Shown here: one piece after another, positions 7,884 to 17,859 of the stretch
Numbering within the stretch: position 1 is the first letter of the stretch
How the letters are laid out: every line of letters begins with the position of its first letter
Source: a virus
IMG/VR virus record: IMGVR_UViG_3300020451_000293
Span: 1 to 25,812 of that record
Direction: 5' to 3' (one strand)
DNA: 25,812 nt
Made by a program: the position numbers and the translations under genes
The notes under the pieces: model-generated
The model's input: only the letters and a program-made list of their open reading frames with translations
Told to the model about the DNA's origin: nothing
Database searches by the model: none

Positions 7884-10800
7884 TTATTTAACCACGCTTA
7901 CAGTATTATTACTATTGTACATACTTCCAGCATCTACATCTGCTCCAGTTATACCTCCATATAAATCCATAGCATTTTTAATTTGTGATTTTACAGACAG
8001 ACCACTATTATTAACAACAGGCATATCAAACCATAATAAGTTATTAAAAGGTACAGCTCTCCATAAATGTAATGCTCTTTCTTTACTCGACATTTCTCCA
8101 AACAGAATATCATGAACTAATTTTAATGGAACAATAGGAGTACCAAACATAGATAACCCAGCTTCAATTTCGTTTTGATATTCCCATTTTGGATCCATTC
8201 CTAAAGCTGGTCTTATACCAATAGGCAACTCTGTCATAAAAGCTAGAGCTTCAAGAGTATTATTCATATCCATCTGCCAGTTTGATGCGCCAGAATATTC
8301 AGCAGAAATTAATAATTGCTCTGAAAGTGATTTATATTGCCAAGCATCAGGGTTTTTTGCCCATTGAGATAAATATGCTAATGGTATTAGTGTTGCTATA
8401 CCAGCAGCAGTATGTTTTGTTCTTCCTTGCATCATAGCTAGTGTAATTTTTTGAGCAGCAGCAATTCCAAATGTTCTAAATTGAAACATAGATGATAATA
8501 ATGGTCTATATGTGTGCATAGTAGAGCTGTATTTAGCTTGTATATCTTCAAACTCTTGTTGTAGTTTTATTGCTGATGATGTATCTCCATCTTTTTCTGC
8601 TTTTGCCCACTTTTCAGCTACTCTAGCCAGCTCATTGTTCATTTGTAATCTTCTTTTTTGGTATGCTTTTGAATGTGATGTTCCTCTCCACATACCATCA
8701 AGCCACATAGGTCTTGTTGCTATTGACGGAGTCATAACTGCCATCTGTGTTTCGTTATGTATAGCTACACCAAACTTACTTTTTAATTTTTTTGATTTTA
8801 TTCCGTCTTTCCATCCATCTGTATTAGCTGTATACATAAAGTCATCTTCTGAAATTACATCTCTATCCTTTAAAGGTTTCTGGTCTTTAAAAGAAACTTT
8901 TTTCCAGTTAACTCCTTTTCTTTTTAAACCAAGATCAAGTATATCTTCTAATGTAAAACCAGAAGCATGCAATCTGGTCCAATCAGCTTGTTCTGATTTT
9001 AATATTTTGTTTCCATTTGCTGCATAACTTTTAGATAGTCGTACAGAATCTTTAATAATAGAATCAACAGATAGAATTGTGGAATATTCTTTTGCAGCAG
9101 TAGTCCATTGGTTAAGCATGTTTAATTTAAACATTGTATTAGCACCTTTTTCCAATGCGTTTTCTACCCAAGTTCCTTGACCGGGTACTACTCCATCATT
9201 TTGTATAAATCTTAAAGCAGCAGAGTGCATTACAGAATCAATAGCTGTTGCATGAATCCTAGCTTCTCTTTTTCCCTCTTGTAATACTTTGTTTAAACCC
9301 TCCATTTTAGTTACATGTGTTTTCCACATTAATCCAAATGATCTTTTAAATCCGTGATGAGCTACAATAGTTCCAGCATCAGCAATAGCATTGATAACAA
9401 ACTTACCAGCTAACAAAACGGTTGAAGCGTTCTTTAATGCTCTTGCAAAACGAGCAGATTTAGATGTAAGTTGAGGTCCAGATATTAAAGTTCCTAAAGT
9501 TCTATCTCTTAAAACTCTAGCGTTTTCTTTTGCAGCTTCTCTGCCTTCTCTTAAGACTTGTTTTTTGTCAGCGTTAGTTGTTGACATTATTAAATCATCA
9601 AAGGCATCATCAATTTCATGGAATTTTGATGTCATTGTTCTATCACCAGCATATCTGCTCATTTCAATAGCAGTAGACATTCTTCTTATGTATTGCCTTG
9701 AAACATTAGTAACATCTAAATCAATAAATTCTTCTATCCATTCTCCTTTAAATGGTAATTGTCTGTTTAATTGGTTAACAGCATTAGGATTTACATTTCC
9801 TGTACCTTGAAAATGGCCCTCTTGATCTATAAGTTCTTGCCATATTTCCTCTGCCCTTTGAGAAGCTGTTTTTTCTCCTTTGGCTAACTTACCATCAGCA
9901 GTTCTTTTTAATGCTGAGTCAGGTATTTCATCTTGTAAATCTCTTGTTGCATGATGAATAAACTTATCTTTGTTTTTAATTAGTTTTCCTGTAATCCATA
10001 TACGAGTATAATAATTTGAATCTCTACCAGCTACTTTGTTTCTTTTCTTTCCTAAACTTTCTGCAAAATCTTGTAGCTTAGCAAGTCTGTTTGTTTCGTT
10101 TGTAACATTTACTTTTGCATTATCTATTTCTTCTTTAGCTGCTTTCTTTTTTCTTAGGTTTTGCAACACTTCTTTTCTTCTTGCTAATATATCTGTTTGT
10201 CTTTCTATTTGGTTTGCAATATTTTTGTTGTTTAAAAACATTTCCAAGTTATCCATTTCAGATTTAAACTTATTCATAACAGAAGCATATCTATTTGCTG
10301 CTTCTCTAATAGGAGCTGGAGCATCATAGTCAGCATTTCTAATAGCTCTTACTAATTCTTTGTTTAAGTTTTCAAATGTATATCCTTTGTTTGCACCTAC
10401 TAATTCTTTTAATCCAGCAAATTCAATTCCTCTTTTTACTCTAGCATCTGATATACTTTTTGCATTACCATGAACAAGTTTATTCATTTTAGCATAAGCT
10501 AAATCAATAGAATCTTTAAGTTCATACATTTCCTTGTACCAATTTTTCATAGCAAGAGTGTTTACAGATGGATCAGTAGCTAAACCCTCAACATTACCTC
10601 TCATTATTGTAGACATATCTCCAGCTATCTCATCTGGCATTTTAGCTATTACATTTAATATATCTAACTTGTCAGCAAATTCTGCATCATCACTTATATC
10701 CCTAACAAGAGTTTTAATTTGTTCGTATTCGCTTTGTTGTAAAAAATATGGTCTAGTAAAATACCCTCTTAACAATCTATTGCCCATAGGTACTTGTATT

Positions 10801-11648
10801 TTTTCTCCATCTTTTGGAACAACATATTGAACATCTCCATCTTTTTCTAATTTTGCACCTCTGTGTTTTAATTCTTTTAATACTTTAGGTTGATTTTTTA
10901 AATCGCCCTTAAATGTATGATCTACACCTTTTATTATATCATTTACCAAACTCTTTGCAGACGCGCTATTTAAAGTTCCTCTTAATAATTTTGCCATTGG
11001 AGGTCCTATAACGCCACCTAAGAAAGCAGCAGTAGGTATTGTATAAGCAAGTTCATCTGGGCTTGATGTTGGATCAGCTTGTATTCTTGCTATCTCATAA
11101 GGAAGAACAGTAGCTCCAGTAACACCAGCAAATTTAGGAGCAGCTTTCAAAAATGTTTGTGATGCCCATCTTTGAGAACCAAGAGGGCTAAACATTAAAG
11201 GATCATTAACAGCATAAGCAAACATTTCATAAACAAGAGTTTTCATTACTCCCATGTTTTGTTCTTTATGTCTTTTAGCTGAAAGATTATCATCTATATT
11301 TTTTGCCAACATATCAAATTCATAAGAGTTACCAGCTTTAGCAAGTTCTTTTACATAGTTGTTATCCCAAATTAAATCAGGTCTGTTTTCTTTTAAATAT
11401 TCAAAGTTATCAAAATCAGGATCAAGACCAGGGTTATCTGGACTTAAAGCTATAGACCAATCAGTTAATGTTTCATCTAATAAATGAGATTCAAAAACAG
11501 CACCTATATCTGACCATTGTTTTTCTTCCCTACCATCAAATGTAAATTCTTTTCTGTAAAAATCTGGCATATTATTTTGAGCTATTGGTCTTGATTGATC
11601 TTGACCATAACCTAAATTAATAAAATTTATTTCTTTTTCATCCATCAT
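7884..11648 (-). CDS. Internal virion / ejection protein, gp16-like
   Basis: 1254 residues (T7 gp16 is 1318). Position after gp14- and gp15-like genes and before the fiber, size, and a C-terminal third rich in aromatic/hydrophobic helices (FQFRTFGIAAAQKITLAMMQ, LIPLAYLSQW, LPIGIRPALGMDP) identify it as the large ejection protein that crosses the envelope with the DNA. Long charged helices occupy about 400-560. Unlike T7 gp16, I see no N-terminal lytic transglycosylase motif: the first 200 residues have no catalytic-Glu context of that fold, and contain instead hydrophobic Ala/Gly-rich segments near 165-230. Two ATGs start the gene (MMDEKE); it overlaps the upstream stop as ATGA. Cell-wall opening must then come from another protein. 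Confidence 0.9.
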   Translation of the reverse strand: MMDEKEINFINLGYGQDQSRPIAQNNMPDFYRKEFTFDGREEKQWSDIGAVFESHLLDETLTDWSIALSPDNPGLDPDFDNFEYLKENRPDLIWDNNYVKELAKAGNSYEFDMLAKNIDDNLSAKRHKEQNMGVMKTLVYEMFAYAVNDPLMFSPLGSQRWASQTFLKAAPKFAGVTGATVLPYEIARIQADPTSSPDELAYTIPTAAFLGGVIGPPMAKLLRGTLNSASAKSLVNDIIKGVDHTFKGDLKNQPKVLKELKHRGAKLEKDGDVQYVVPKDGEKIQVPMGNRLLRGYFTRPYFLQQSEYEQIKTLVRDISDDAEFADKLDILNVIAKMPDEIAGDMSTIMRGNVEGLATDPSVNTLAMKNWYKEMYELKDSIDLAYAKMNKLVHGNAKSISDARVKRGIEFAGLKELVGANKGYTFENLNKELVRAIRNADYDAPAPIREAANRYASVMNKFKSEMDNLEMFLNNKNIANQIERQTDILARRKEVLQNLRKKKAAKEEIDNAKVNVTNETNRLAKLQDFAESLGKKRNKVAGRDSNYYTRIWITGKLIKNKDKFIHHATRDLQDEIPDSALKRTADGKLAKGEKTASQRAEEIWQELIDQEGHFQGTGNVNPNAVNQLNRQLPFKGEWIEEFIDLDVTNVSRQYIRRMSTAIEMSRYAGDRTMTSKFHEIDDAFDDLIMSTTNADKKQVLREGREAAKENARVLRDRTLGTLISGPQLTSKSARFARALKNASTVLLAGKFVINAIADAGTIVAHHGFKRSFGLMWKTHVTKMEGLNKVLQEGKREARIHATAIDSVMHSAALRFIQNDGVVPGQGTWVENALEKGANTMFKLNMLNQWTTAAKEYSTILSVDSIIKDSVRLSKSYAANGNKILKSEQADWTRLHASGFTLEDILDLGLKRKGVNWKKVSFKDQKPLKDRDVISEDDFMYTANTDGWKDGIKSKKLKSKFGVAIHNETQMAVMTPSIATRPMWLDGMWRGTSHSKAYQKRRLQMNNELARVAEKWAKAEKDGDTSSAIKLQQEFEDIQAKYSSTMHTYRPLLSSMFQFRTFGIAAAQKITLAMMQGRTKHTAAGIATLIPLAYLSQWAKNPDAWQYKSLSEQLLISAEYSGASNWQMDMNNTLEALAFMTELPIGIRPALGMDPKWEYQNEIEAGLSMFGTPIVPLKLVHDILFGEMSSKERALHLWRAVPFNNLLWFDMPVVNNSGLSVKSQIKNAMDLYGGITGADVDAGSMYNSNNTVSVVK

Positions 11649-14188
11649 AATCCTGGTGCTAATATTTTTCCTATTTTTAATGATTCTTGATCAGCTTGTG
11701 TTTGATCTATTAAGGTTTCTACTTTTTTGTATCTTTCTTCCCATTCTGAATTTAATAATTTTTCTCTTTTAGGAGCATAGTGTATAGCTAATGGTTCACC
11801 ATTTTTTTTAAGAATAGGACTCCAATCTCCATAAGGGTTTTTCGTCATAGGATAATAAACATTACCTAAAGTTATTTCTCCAGTTTCTAAATCTTCGTAG
11901 TTAGCTTGTGTGGTATAACCAAACCTTATGTCTTTGCCAAACTCTAAATCCTTAATATCTGTATCTGTTTGCAAATCAATTTCATTTAATATCTTTTTGC
12001 CATGTGTTGATATATTAAAACCACCTACTGTTATAGAATGATTTTTTGGTATAACACCCAAAAATGACATAGGATCAACAGTATATATTCTTTCAACCTC
12101 ATCTCTTACATAAGCCTGTGCATCATCTACCGAGCTTCCGTTAAGAAGTTGTTGCTTAAAAGTTCTTTCCATATAGTTTTTTAAACCATTATCTGTTAAC
12201 AAAAATCTATTCATAGCGCTTTGTATTTCTTTATCACCAAACCATTTTGGTAAAGTTTTTCCTTGATCATCTCTTACAGTACCTAAATTTACATAAGGGT
12301 TTCCAAATGTTGGATCACCACCAGTTGATACCTCTAAGTTGAAAAAGATTTTTTTAGCTTCGGATATATCAATATCATTTACATCGTCTATATCAAGTAT
12401 ATCTAAAAATGTAATATCCTTTAATTTAATTGGTTTGTTGTTTAATTCTATTTGTACATTTTCATTTATATTAAGTTCAGTAGGATTAGTAACTTCTGAG
12501 TATATTTCTAAATCGCTAACATCACTTCTATTTAATGTAGCCATTCTGTATCTGTTTGCTAATGGGCCAAATACATCTTTCATTTCAGAATAAAATAAAC
12601 TTCCTGTATCTGGTCTTGCACCTCCTATCCTAAACTTATTTTGCAAATCTAATATAAATGGCATAGCAACCTTAAGATTTTCTGGGCTACTGTTTACCCA
12701 TGATATAAAGTTTCTTTTATTTTTTTGATCAATAGTTACTCCTCTATACATTTTGTGGAATATGCTTTGTTCATTTCCTATTAATAATTCAAATTGATAG
12801 TTAGATAAAATTTGTTTATCTGATAATCCAGCATTTTTATTTACTTCAACATAGTTTACCATCTCTCCATCTATTTCTAACTCAACATCACTCATATCTT
12901 CTAATGTCATATTAGATACACCAGCAAAATAAACATCAGAGTATTCATGTATCTTTGTTATTGTTTCTTCTGGAAGATTAGCGTCTGTTATTCTACCGCC
13001 ATCATCTGTTATATTATTTATAGTTCCAATAATTGTAGAAAAATCATGATTGTCTACTTCTTCTCTTAGTCTTGTTTCTAAACTAGTTCTAAAAGTGGAA
13101 AAATCATTTAAGCCAGAAATATCAGGATGGGCCTCAGAAACTTTATTGTAACCAAACACTGTTACTATTTCTCCATCTATTTCTACTTCAATATCATTTC
13201 TTGCTCCTTGATCAACCCAAGCTTCTATAATTTTTTTTGCTGGTCCTGATGCTTGTCTATGTATTCTTACTATTGAATTTGTTTGATACTCAAACAAATC
13301 TCCTTGCACTCTTTTAATTTGCTCTAGGGATATTATTTCTCTATTATTTGGGTCCTGATTTTTAAAATGATCTACTGTTTTTTTGTATACATCGTATGCT
13401 TCACTAAAATTTATAATTCTATTTGTTTGTTCGTTTACCCTTAAAGAACTATTAAATACTGCTATATGGTTTTGCCCTATTTCCCTTTGTTTTTTAATAT
13501 AGTTATCTTTAGCTGCGTTGTTTGATTCTGTTTCTATTCCTTTATCAAAAGAAACTAAATTGTCTGTGTAGTTTTTTATTCTTGCTTCTGCAAAAGCTGG
13601 GCTAAGATTAACACCATCCTTTAGTTTAAGGCTTGATGTACCATCCTCATTCTCTACTTCTATTAAACCATATAATTGTAAAAGATTACCCTTGTAGTCT
13701 GATTTAAATTTTTTAAGAACATCTAATCTTCCCTTTCCATCTAACTCAAGATACTTATCTGTGCTATTCATCTGATAAAAATTTGATATATTCATGTTTG
13801 TAAGATTTGCACCTTTACTTATTATTACTGATTCACCTAAACTTAATTCGCCATAACCTAATGAGCCAATAGCACTCCTTGTCCAGTTACTTACTTGAGT
13901 TGAATCTACCTTAAGCATTTCGTCTAATACACTTTGCGCTCCAGAAACATCGCCTAGCTTTACAGAGTTTTGTATGTCTGTATACAATAGCTTTAAATCA
14001 TCTTCTGTTTCTTGATCTTGTCTTGTAACTTTATTGTTTTCTGCTGTTATTAATTTATCAACAGTAGAAGAAGTGATTTGCCCTAAACCTTGTAAGGACT
14101 GACTTACATAATTTGCTGATGAGGCTTTAGCAATACCAATGTTTCCTACAGAAGATTTATATCTTTTACTATCTTTTTGTAGAGCCAT
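11645..14188 (-). CDS. Internal virion protein, gp15-like
   Basis: 847 residues (T7 gp15 is 747). Hydrophilic, mostly helical, with an N-terminal low-complexity Ser/Ala/Gln segment (about 1-50) and several repeated acidic helices; no signal peptide, membrane span or enzymatic motif visible. Identified mainly by place and size: between the small gp14-like and the very large gp16-like genes, in the T7 order. In T7 the corresponding protein stacks in the internal core and forms part of the periplasmic DNA conduit with gp16. The start overlaps the previous stop by one base (TAATG) and its end overlaps the next start by four bases, so the three internal proteins are made in linked amounts. Confidence 0.85.
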   Translation of the reverse strand: MALQKDSKRYKSSVGNIGIAKASSANYVSQSLQGLGQITSSTVDKLITAENNKVTRQDQETEDDLKLLYTDIQNSVKLGDVSGAQSVLDEMLKVDSTQVSNWTRSAIGSLGYGELSLGESVIISKGANLTNMNISNFYQMNSTDKYLELDGKGRLDVLKKFKSDYKGNLLQLYGLIEVENEDGTSSLKLKDGVNLSPAFAEARIKNYTDNLVSFDKGIETESNNAAKDNYIKKQREIGQNHIAVFNSSLRVNEQTNRIINFSEAYDVYKKTVDHFKNQDPNNREIISLEQIKRVQGDLFEYQTNSIVRIHRQASGPAKKIIEAWVDQGARNDIEVEIDGEIVTVFGYNKVSEAHPDISGLNDFSTFRTSLETRLREEVDNHDFSTIIGTINNITDDGGRITDANLPEETITKIHEYSDVYFAGVSNMTLEDMSDVELEIDGEMVNYVEVNKNAGLSDKQILSNYQFELLIGNEQSIFHKMYRGVTIDQKNKRNFISWVNSSPENLKVAMPFILDLQNKFRIGGARPDTGSLFYSEMKDVFGPLANRYRMATLNRSDVSDLEIYSEVTNPTELNINENVQIELNNKPIKLKDITFLDILDIDDVNDIDISEAKKIFFNLEVSTGGDPTFGNPYVNLGTVRDDQGKTLPKWFGDKEIQSAMNRFLLTDNGLKNYMERTFKQQLLNGSSVDDAQAYVRDEVERIYTVDPMSFLGVIPKNHSITVGGFNISTHGKKILNEIDLQTDTDIKDLEFGKDIRFGYTTQANYEDLETGEITLGNVYYPMTKNPYGDWSPILKKNGEPLAIHYAPKREKLLNSEWEERYKKVETLIDQTQADQESLKIGKILAPGL

Positions 14189-14661
14189 TATCCTGTACCT
14201 CTAGGAGCAAACTTAGATTTTTTAATATATTTTGCACCATATACATCTGCACCACCTTGAATTGCATAACCACCCATTTGTATTAAACTAGCTGTTCTTG
14301 CTTGTTTTATTTCTTGTCTTGCAATTCTAATTTGTCTTTGAGATGCGTCTTGATTTAAAGCTAAAGATGTTTGTCCAGCTGCAACATCCATAGCAGCAAC
14401 CCTATCTCCCTCATCTAAAGTAGCCTCAAAAGATTCTCCACCAGATGACTGAGCTAAATTATATGCTTTCACATCTAATGCTTGTCCTACAATAGCATTT
14501 TGTTCTTCTGCATTACGAAGAATACTATTTTCAAAATCTATTCTTGCCTGTTCTTGCTGAGCTTTACCTTGATACTTTGCTTGTTGGTAACCCATATAAG
14601 CACCAAGAATATTAAAGCCAGCAGATACGCCCATCAAAGACATCATAATTGTTGGGTCCAT
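14188..14661 (-). CDS. Internal virion protein, gp14-like
   Basis: 157 residues (T7 gp14 is 196). It begins with a hydrophobic segment (about 4-26, MMSLMGVSAGFNILGAYMGY) then a long Gln/Ala/Glu-rich helix, a second Gln-rich helix near 100-125, a Gly/Ala-rich hydrophobic stretch (about 128-146) and a basic C-terminus. This layout is typical of podovirus internal protein B, which leaves the virion first and is placed in the outer membrane during ejection. Its ATG overlaps the stop of the tail tubular B gene by one base (TAATG at 14663-14659). The gene is followed by gp15- and gp16-like genes, as in T7. Confidence 0.88.
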   Translation of the reverse strand: MDPTIMMSLMGVSAGFNILGAYMGYQQAKYQGKAQQEQARIDFENSILRNAEEQNAIVGQALDVKAYNLAQSSGGESFEATLDEGDRVAAMDVAAGQTSLALNQDASQRQIRIARQEIKQARTASLIQMGGYAIQGGADVYGAKYIKKSKFAPRGTG

Positions 14662-17183
14662 TATATTGTTACCTCACTTACTAATTGCATTACTCCACAT
14701 GATGCTGGTAATGTCTGTGTTATTTGAATTGTTGGGTCCTGAGAATAACCTAACAATCTAAAATCCTGTTTGCCATCTACTCTAGCTGGGTCCTGTTGTA
14801 TAAGGCCAGATGCAGTAGTCCTGTTAAATAATGTTCTACCATTAACAGACATTGACAATGCTCCCTCAGTTTCTACTTTTACTCTTGTTATTCTTCTCAT
14901 GTTGCCAGTCAATTCACTTCCGGGATATTGAAAATCTACTGGCATAGTTTCCAAGTTCATAAAATATGAATATCCTATATATGCTTTATCATCATTTGAT
15001 AAGTTCAGCAAACTTGAATCCAATGTTCCTGTGCCTGATACAGTTTGTGTTCCTCTGTAAGAGCCGTCATTTTTGATTACATGGACAGTTTTGTTATAAT
15101 GATGTGCTGGTATACCTGAGATTGTATTATTGGCTACAGTAACCTCGTATGCGTCATCTAGGTGACATTCATTTGTAGAGTCTACCTCATCAAAGTTTGT
15201 AAACTTCTCTAAAGAGATAACTCCATTTCTATCTGTAACCCAAAATATATTCTCGTTAACAGCACACATAGACATAACTTTATCTAAGTGACCATCGGTA
15301 CTAGCTGTTTGTCCATCGGCATCCCATAATACCCATCCTAACACTTGTTCAGATATAACAGAATGACAAACTGCTACAGTACCATCTGTGTTTACAAAGA
15401 AAATATATTCCTCAGGTCTGGTATCAGAACCACCAGAGCTACATATATCAATAGGATTATTAATAAGATGGCGAGAGCGTATGGAAACATCTCTTGGTGC
15501 AAATGCTCCAGCAGATACTCTTTCTAAATCCCTAACAGTCCTACCATTTCTTTGTACATAAAAGGTATTACCATTAGAAATATGAGGAGTAGCTCTTGTT
15601 GATCCATATCCTGTCATCCTTTCTATTTGTATGTTAGTAGGTGTAAGAGGAGTACCAGCATCTTGTATAACAAGAAACTCTCCACCACTTGTTAATAGTT
15701 CTAATCCTTTATTAGAAACTATGTGATGTATTTCATTAAGCTGATTAGATGCTACAATAGTTTGGATGCTATCATTGTCCGCAGCAGTACCCACATCAAA
15801 GTTATAATAATCTCCTGACTGTGAACCAAATACAGCATCAGGTTGACTTACTGTTCCTCCAAACCATAATCTATTTTGATGGAATGTTATTGCTCTTGGG
15901 TAACCATTTCTTGAACAGAAAGATTGTTCTTTCCATTCTCTTGACGGAGGCATATTAGCTCCAGTTATTTTAATACCAGCACCACCAAAATCTCTGGACC
16001 CATTACCATTAGGATCAGTATTAGCTGTGTTGCCAGTATATCCAGTTACTTCATGTGATGCGTTGTATACTGCCCAATTAGTTGTAGGGCTGTTACCTAC
16101 ACTATATCCACCAGTAGCACTCCATGTAACACCAGTTGGTAAGAAGAATCCAATACCAGTACCAGTAAGTATTTGTGTAGCATTGGTTACTGAGTCTGTT
16201 CCAATTTCAAAATGATCATCATCTACTACTCTCCTAATTTGATATGATCCATTTAATCCAGCTCTTTGTATAAGCCCAGGCTCTCCAGCAAAACCACTTA
16301 ATGTAATAACATCACCAGCTTTAAAGCCATGATTAACTAATGTAATTTCTACAGAGTTTTGTCCAGCAGTAGATCTAAATGGATTTAAACCTAGTTTAAT
16401 TTCTAACACATCTTTAACTTGTCCTACTACTGTAGTTGCATTTGTGTATGATATAATCTCTATTTCTTTACCATGCCACAGTATTGACTCTCCTATCCAA
16501 TTACTGTTAAATGTATTAACGCTGGCTACTAAGTTGACTTGACCACTATTGGAGCTAGGTTTAATGGTCGTATCACTTAGAGCCAGCTTAGAGTATGGTT
16601 GATAAATTTCATGCAATACTCTCGGTGTTCCACCATCATCATATTCTGTCACATTAGATGATTTCTTAAATTCTAATTTTTTTGCAGTAAATGAAGATGA
16701 GCTTACTCTTTCTACAACAATTGGATGAAAGTCCTCATGAGTAAAAATAAATGTGTCACCTTGTTGTGCGTATGTAAATTCATGTATATTAGTGTTATCA
16801 ATAGGTATATTTGGAGTTGTTGATCCATCTGTATAAGTAGTAATAGTTGATATAGGCGTTGGCACACCAGCAACAAGGTTTTGATTTGCTACATTATAAA
16901 CAAGAATTTTTCCGTCAGTTCCATCCCATTGAAATAAAAAAACATATTCTTCTGACTCATTAAAAACAAATGGTTCTACTCTAGCATGAGTAATAGTATT
17001 ATTTAATGGACTCCAATGTAAAGTACCTGGCCTTCTGAATACTGATCCTTGTGATGTTAATATAGCGTTTCTAAGTTTTTGACACCCAGCAGAATAAGCT
17101 GGAATGTCTGTCCTTGCTTTCATACGAGGGTCTAATTCGCCTACAGTAAAATCTGTTTGTACAAATTTTATCTTCTTAGCCAT
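14661..17183 (-). CDS. Tail tubular protein B, gp12-like nozzle
   Basis: 840 residues (T7 gp12 is 794). The N-terminus has the family pattern: FTVGELDPRMKARTDIPAY, then LRNAILTSQGSVFRRPGT, the 'gives a set of measured columns' motif shared by podovirus tail nozzles. The middle carries HQNRLWFGGT near residue 435, another hallmark, followed by beta-propeller-like repeats (FWVTDRNG, VCHSV), and a C-terminal beta domain (TRVKVETEGALSMSVNGR). It forms the hexameric tail nozzle below the gp11 ring and holds the fibers. Start and stop both share one base with the neighbouring genes, so gp11-, gp12- and gp14-like proteins are translationally linked. Confidence 0.95.
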   Translation of the reverse strand: MAKKIKFVQTDFTVGELDPRMKARTDIPAYSAGCQKLRNAILTSQGSVFRRPGTLHWSPLNNTITHARVEPFVFNESEEYVFLFQWDGTDGKILVYNVANQNLVAGVPTPISTITTYTDGSTTPNIPIDNTNIHEFTYAQQGDTFIFTHEDFHPIVVERVSSSSFTAKKLEFKKSSNVTEYDDGGTPRVLHEIYQPYSKLALSDTTIKPSSNSGQVNLVASVNTFNSNWIGESILWHGKEIEIISYTNATTVVGQVKDVLEIKLGLNPFRSTAGQNSVEITLVNHGFKAGDVITLSGFAGEPGLIQRAGLNGSYQIRRVVDDDHFEIGTDSVTNATQILTGTGIGFFLPTGVTWSATGGYSVGNSPTTNWAVYNASHEVTGYTGNTANTDPNGNGSRDFGGAGIKITGANMPPSREWKEQSFCSRNGYPRAITFHQNRLWFGGTVSQPDAVFGSQSGDYYNFDVGTAADNDSIQTIVASNQLNEIHHIVSNKGLELLTSGGEFLVIQDAGTPLTPTNIQIERMTGYGSTRATPHISNGNTFYVQRNGRTVRDLERVSAGAFAPRDVSIRSRHLINNPIDICSSGGSDTRPEEYIFFVNTDGTVAVCHSVISEQVLGWVLWDADGQTASTDGHLDKVMSMCAVNENIFWVTDRNGVISLEKFTNFDEVDSTNECHLDDAYEVTVANNTISGIPAHHYNKTVHVIKNDGSYRGTQTVSGTGTLDSSLLNLSNDDKAYIGYSYFMNLETMPVDFQYPGSELTGNMRRITRVKVETEGALSMSVNGRTLFNRTTASGLIQQDPARVDGKQDFRLLGYSQDPTIQITQTLPASCGVMQLVSEVTI

Positions 17184-17809
17184 TAGAATCTCCTAGCAAG
17201 TGTCCGTGAGTTACCTCTAAACTTAGCAAATCTATCCATTCTTAATCTTTCAGATGTAGTTTGTTGTGCATCTACATTCCTTGCTAACAAATATTGTCTT
17301 TCTGCTTTTTGTTCAAAGAGTGCTGATTTGTTTTCATCTTCTGCTATTGCTCCAGCAAATACAGATGCTAAATGAAATTGTAAAGCTGTAATGAAATAGG
17401 GTGGGAATGTTGTTGTATCTGGTCTATATGTGTATTCAGCTATTACTTTGTCATTAATTCCAGCATTACAAAATAATTTTTCTGTAAATATTTCGTATTG
17501 TATTGGATTACCGTTAACAGTAACTCCGTGTATTATAATTGATTCTTGTGGTATTTGGTAAGCAGCATCATATCTATCGTCATCTATTGGAGTATCTTCA
17601 AGTCTTGATAATTGTGTTATGTTTGAGGCAAACCTCCATCGTGTCTGTGTGAGAGCTGATCTTACAATATCTTCATACAGATTTTGTGCTACTTGAGATT
17701 CAGTTGTTGTTCCAGAAAACGACGAAATCGGCGATGCACCGATTAAAACCAATCCTCTTGAGGCTATGTCTATGTCACTCCCTGAGGGAGTTGAAGTTGT
17801 TGTTGTCAT
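17183..17809 (-). CDS. Tail tubular protein A, gp11-like
   Basis: 208 residues (T7 gp11 is 196). After a Thr/Ser-rich start the conserved core begins: IASRGLVLIGASPISSF, then a helix ending in ALTQTRWRFASN, YQIPQESIIIHGVTVNG, YTYRPDTTTFPPYF and a helical C-terminus (ALQFHLASVFAGAI). These match tail tubular A proteins, which form the dodecameric ring between connector and nozzle. The ATG at 17809 has no usual ribosome binding site: a ten-base-pair hairpin (17817-17849) ends seven bases before it. No better start exists downstream before the conserved core, so I keep this one. Translation may depend on reinitiation, leaderless-like initiation after processing, or the folded hairpin. Confidence 0.94.
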   Translation of the reverse strand: MTTTTSTPSGSDIDIASRGLVLIGASPISSFSGTTTESQVAQNLYEDIVRSALTQTRWRFASNITQLSRLEDTPIDDDRYDAAYQIPQESIIIHGVTVNGNPIQYEIFTEKLFCNAGINDKVIAEYTYRPDTTTFPPYFITALQFHLASVFAGAIAEDENKSALFEQKAERQYLLARNVDAQQTTSERLRMDRFAKFRGNSRTLARRF

Positions 17810-17816
17810 GTTAATT

Positions 17817-17849
17817 ATAGGGGTAGCTGCGAACGCTCACTACCCCTAT
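17817..17849. terminator. Strong hairpin between capsid-side and tail genes
   Basis: ATAGGGGTAG (17817-17826) pairs perfectly with CTACCCCTAT (17840-17849) around a 13-base loop that contains a GCG/CGC mini-stem. It lies in the only gap between the decoration-like gene and tail tubular A, the position of the T7 late terminator between genes 10 and 11. On the plus strand it is followed by TCCTTTTT, so it reads as an intrinsic terminator for plus-strand transcripts; on the coding (minus) strand no U tract follows, so partial termination or RNase III-type processing is the more likely role there. Confidence 0.6.
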
Positions 17850-17859
17850 CCTTTTTAGG

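Noticed and set aside
8512-9027. 171-codon plus-strand open frame
   Set aside because: Lies wholly inside the gp16-like gene on the other strand, Cys/Ser/Phe-rich translation typical of an antisense shadow, no ribosome binding site.
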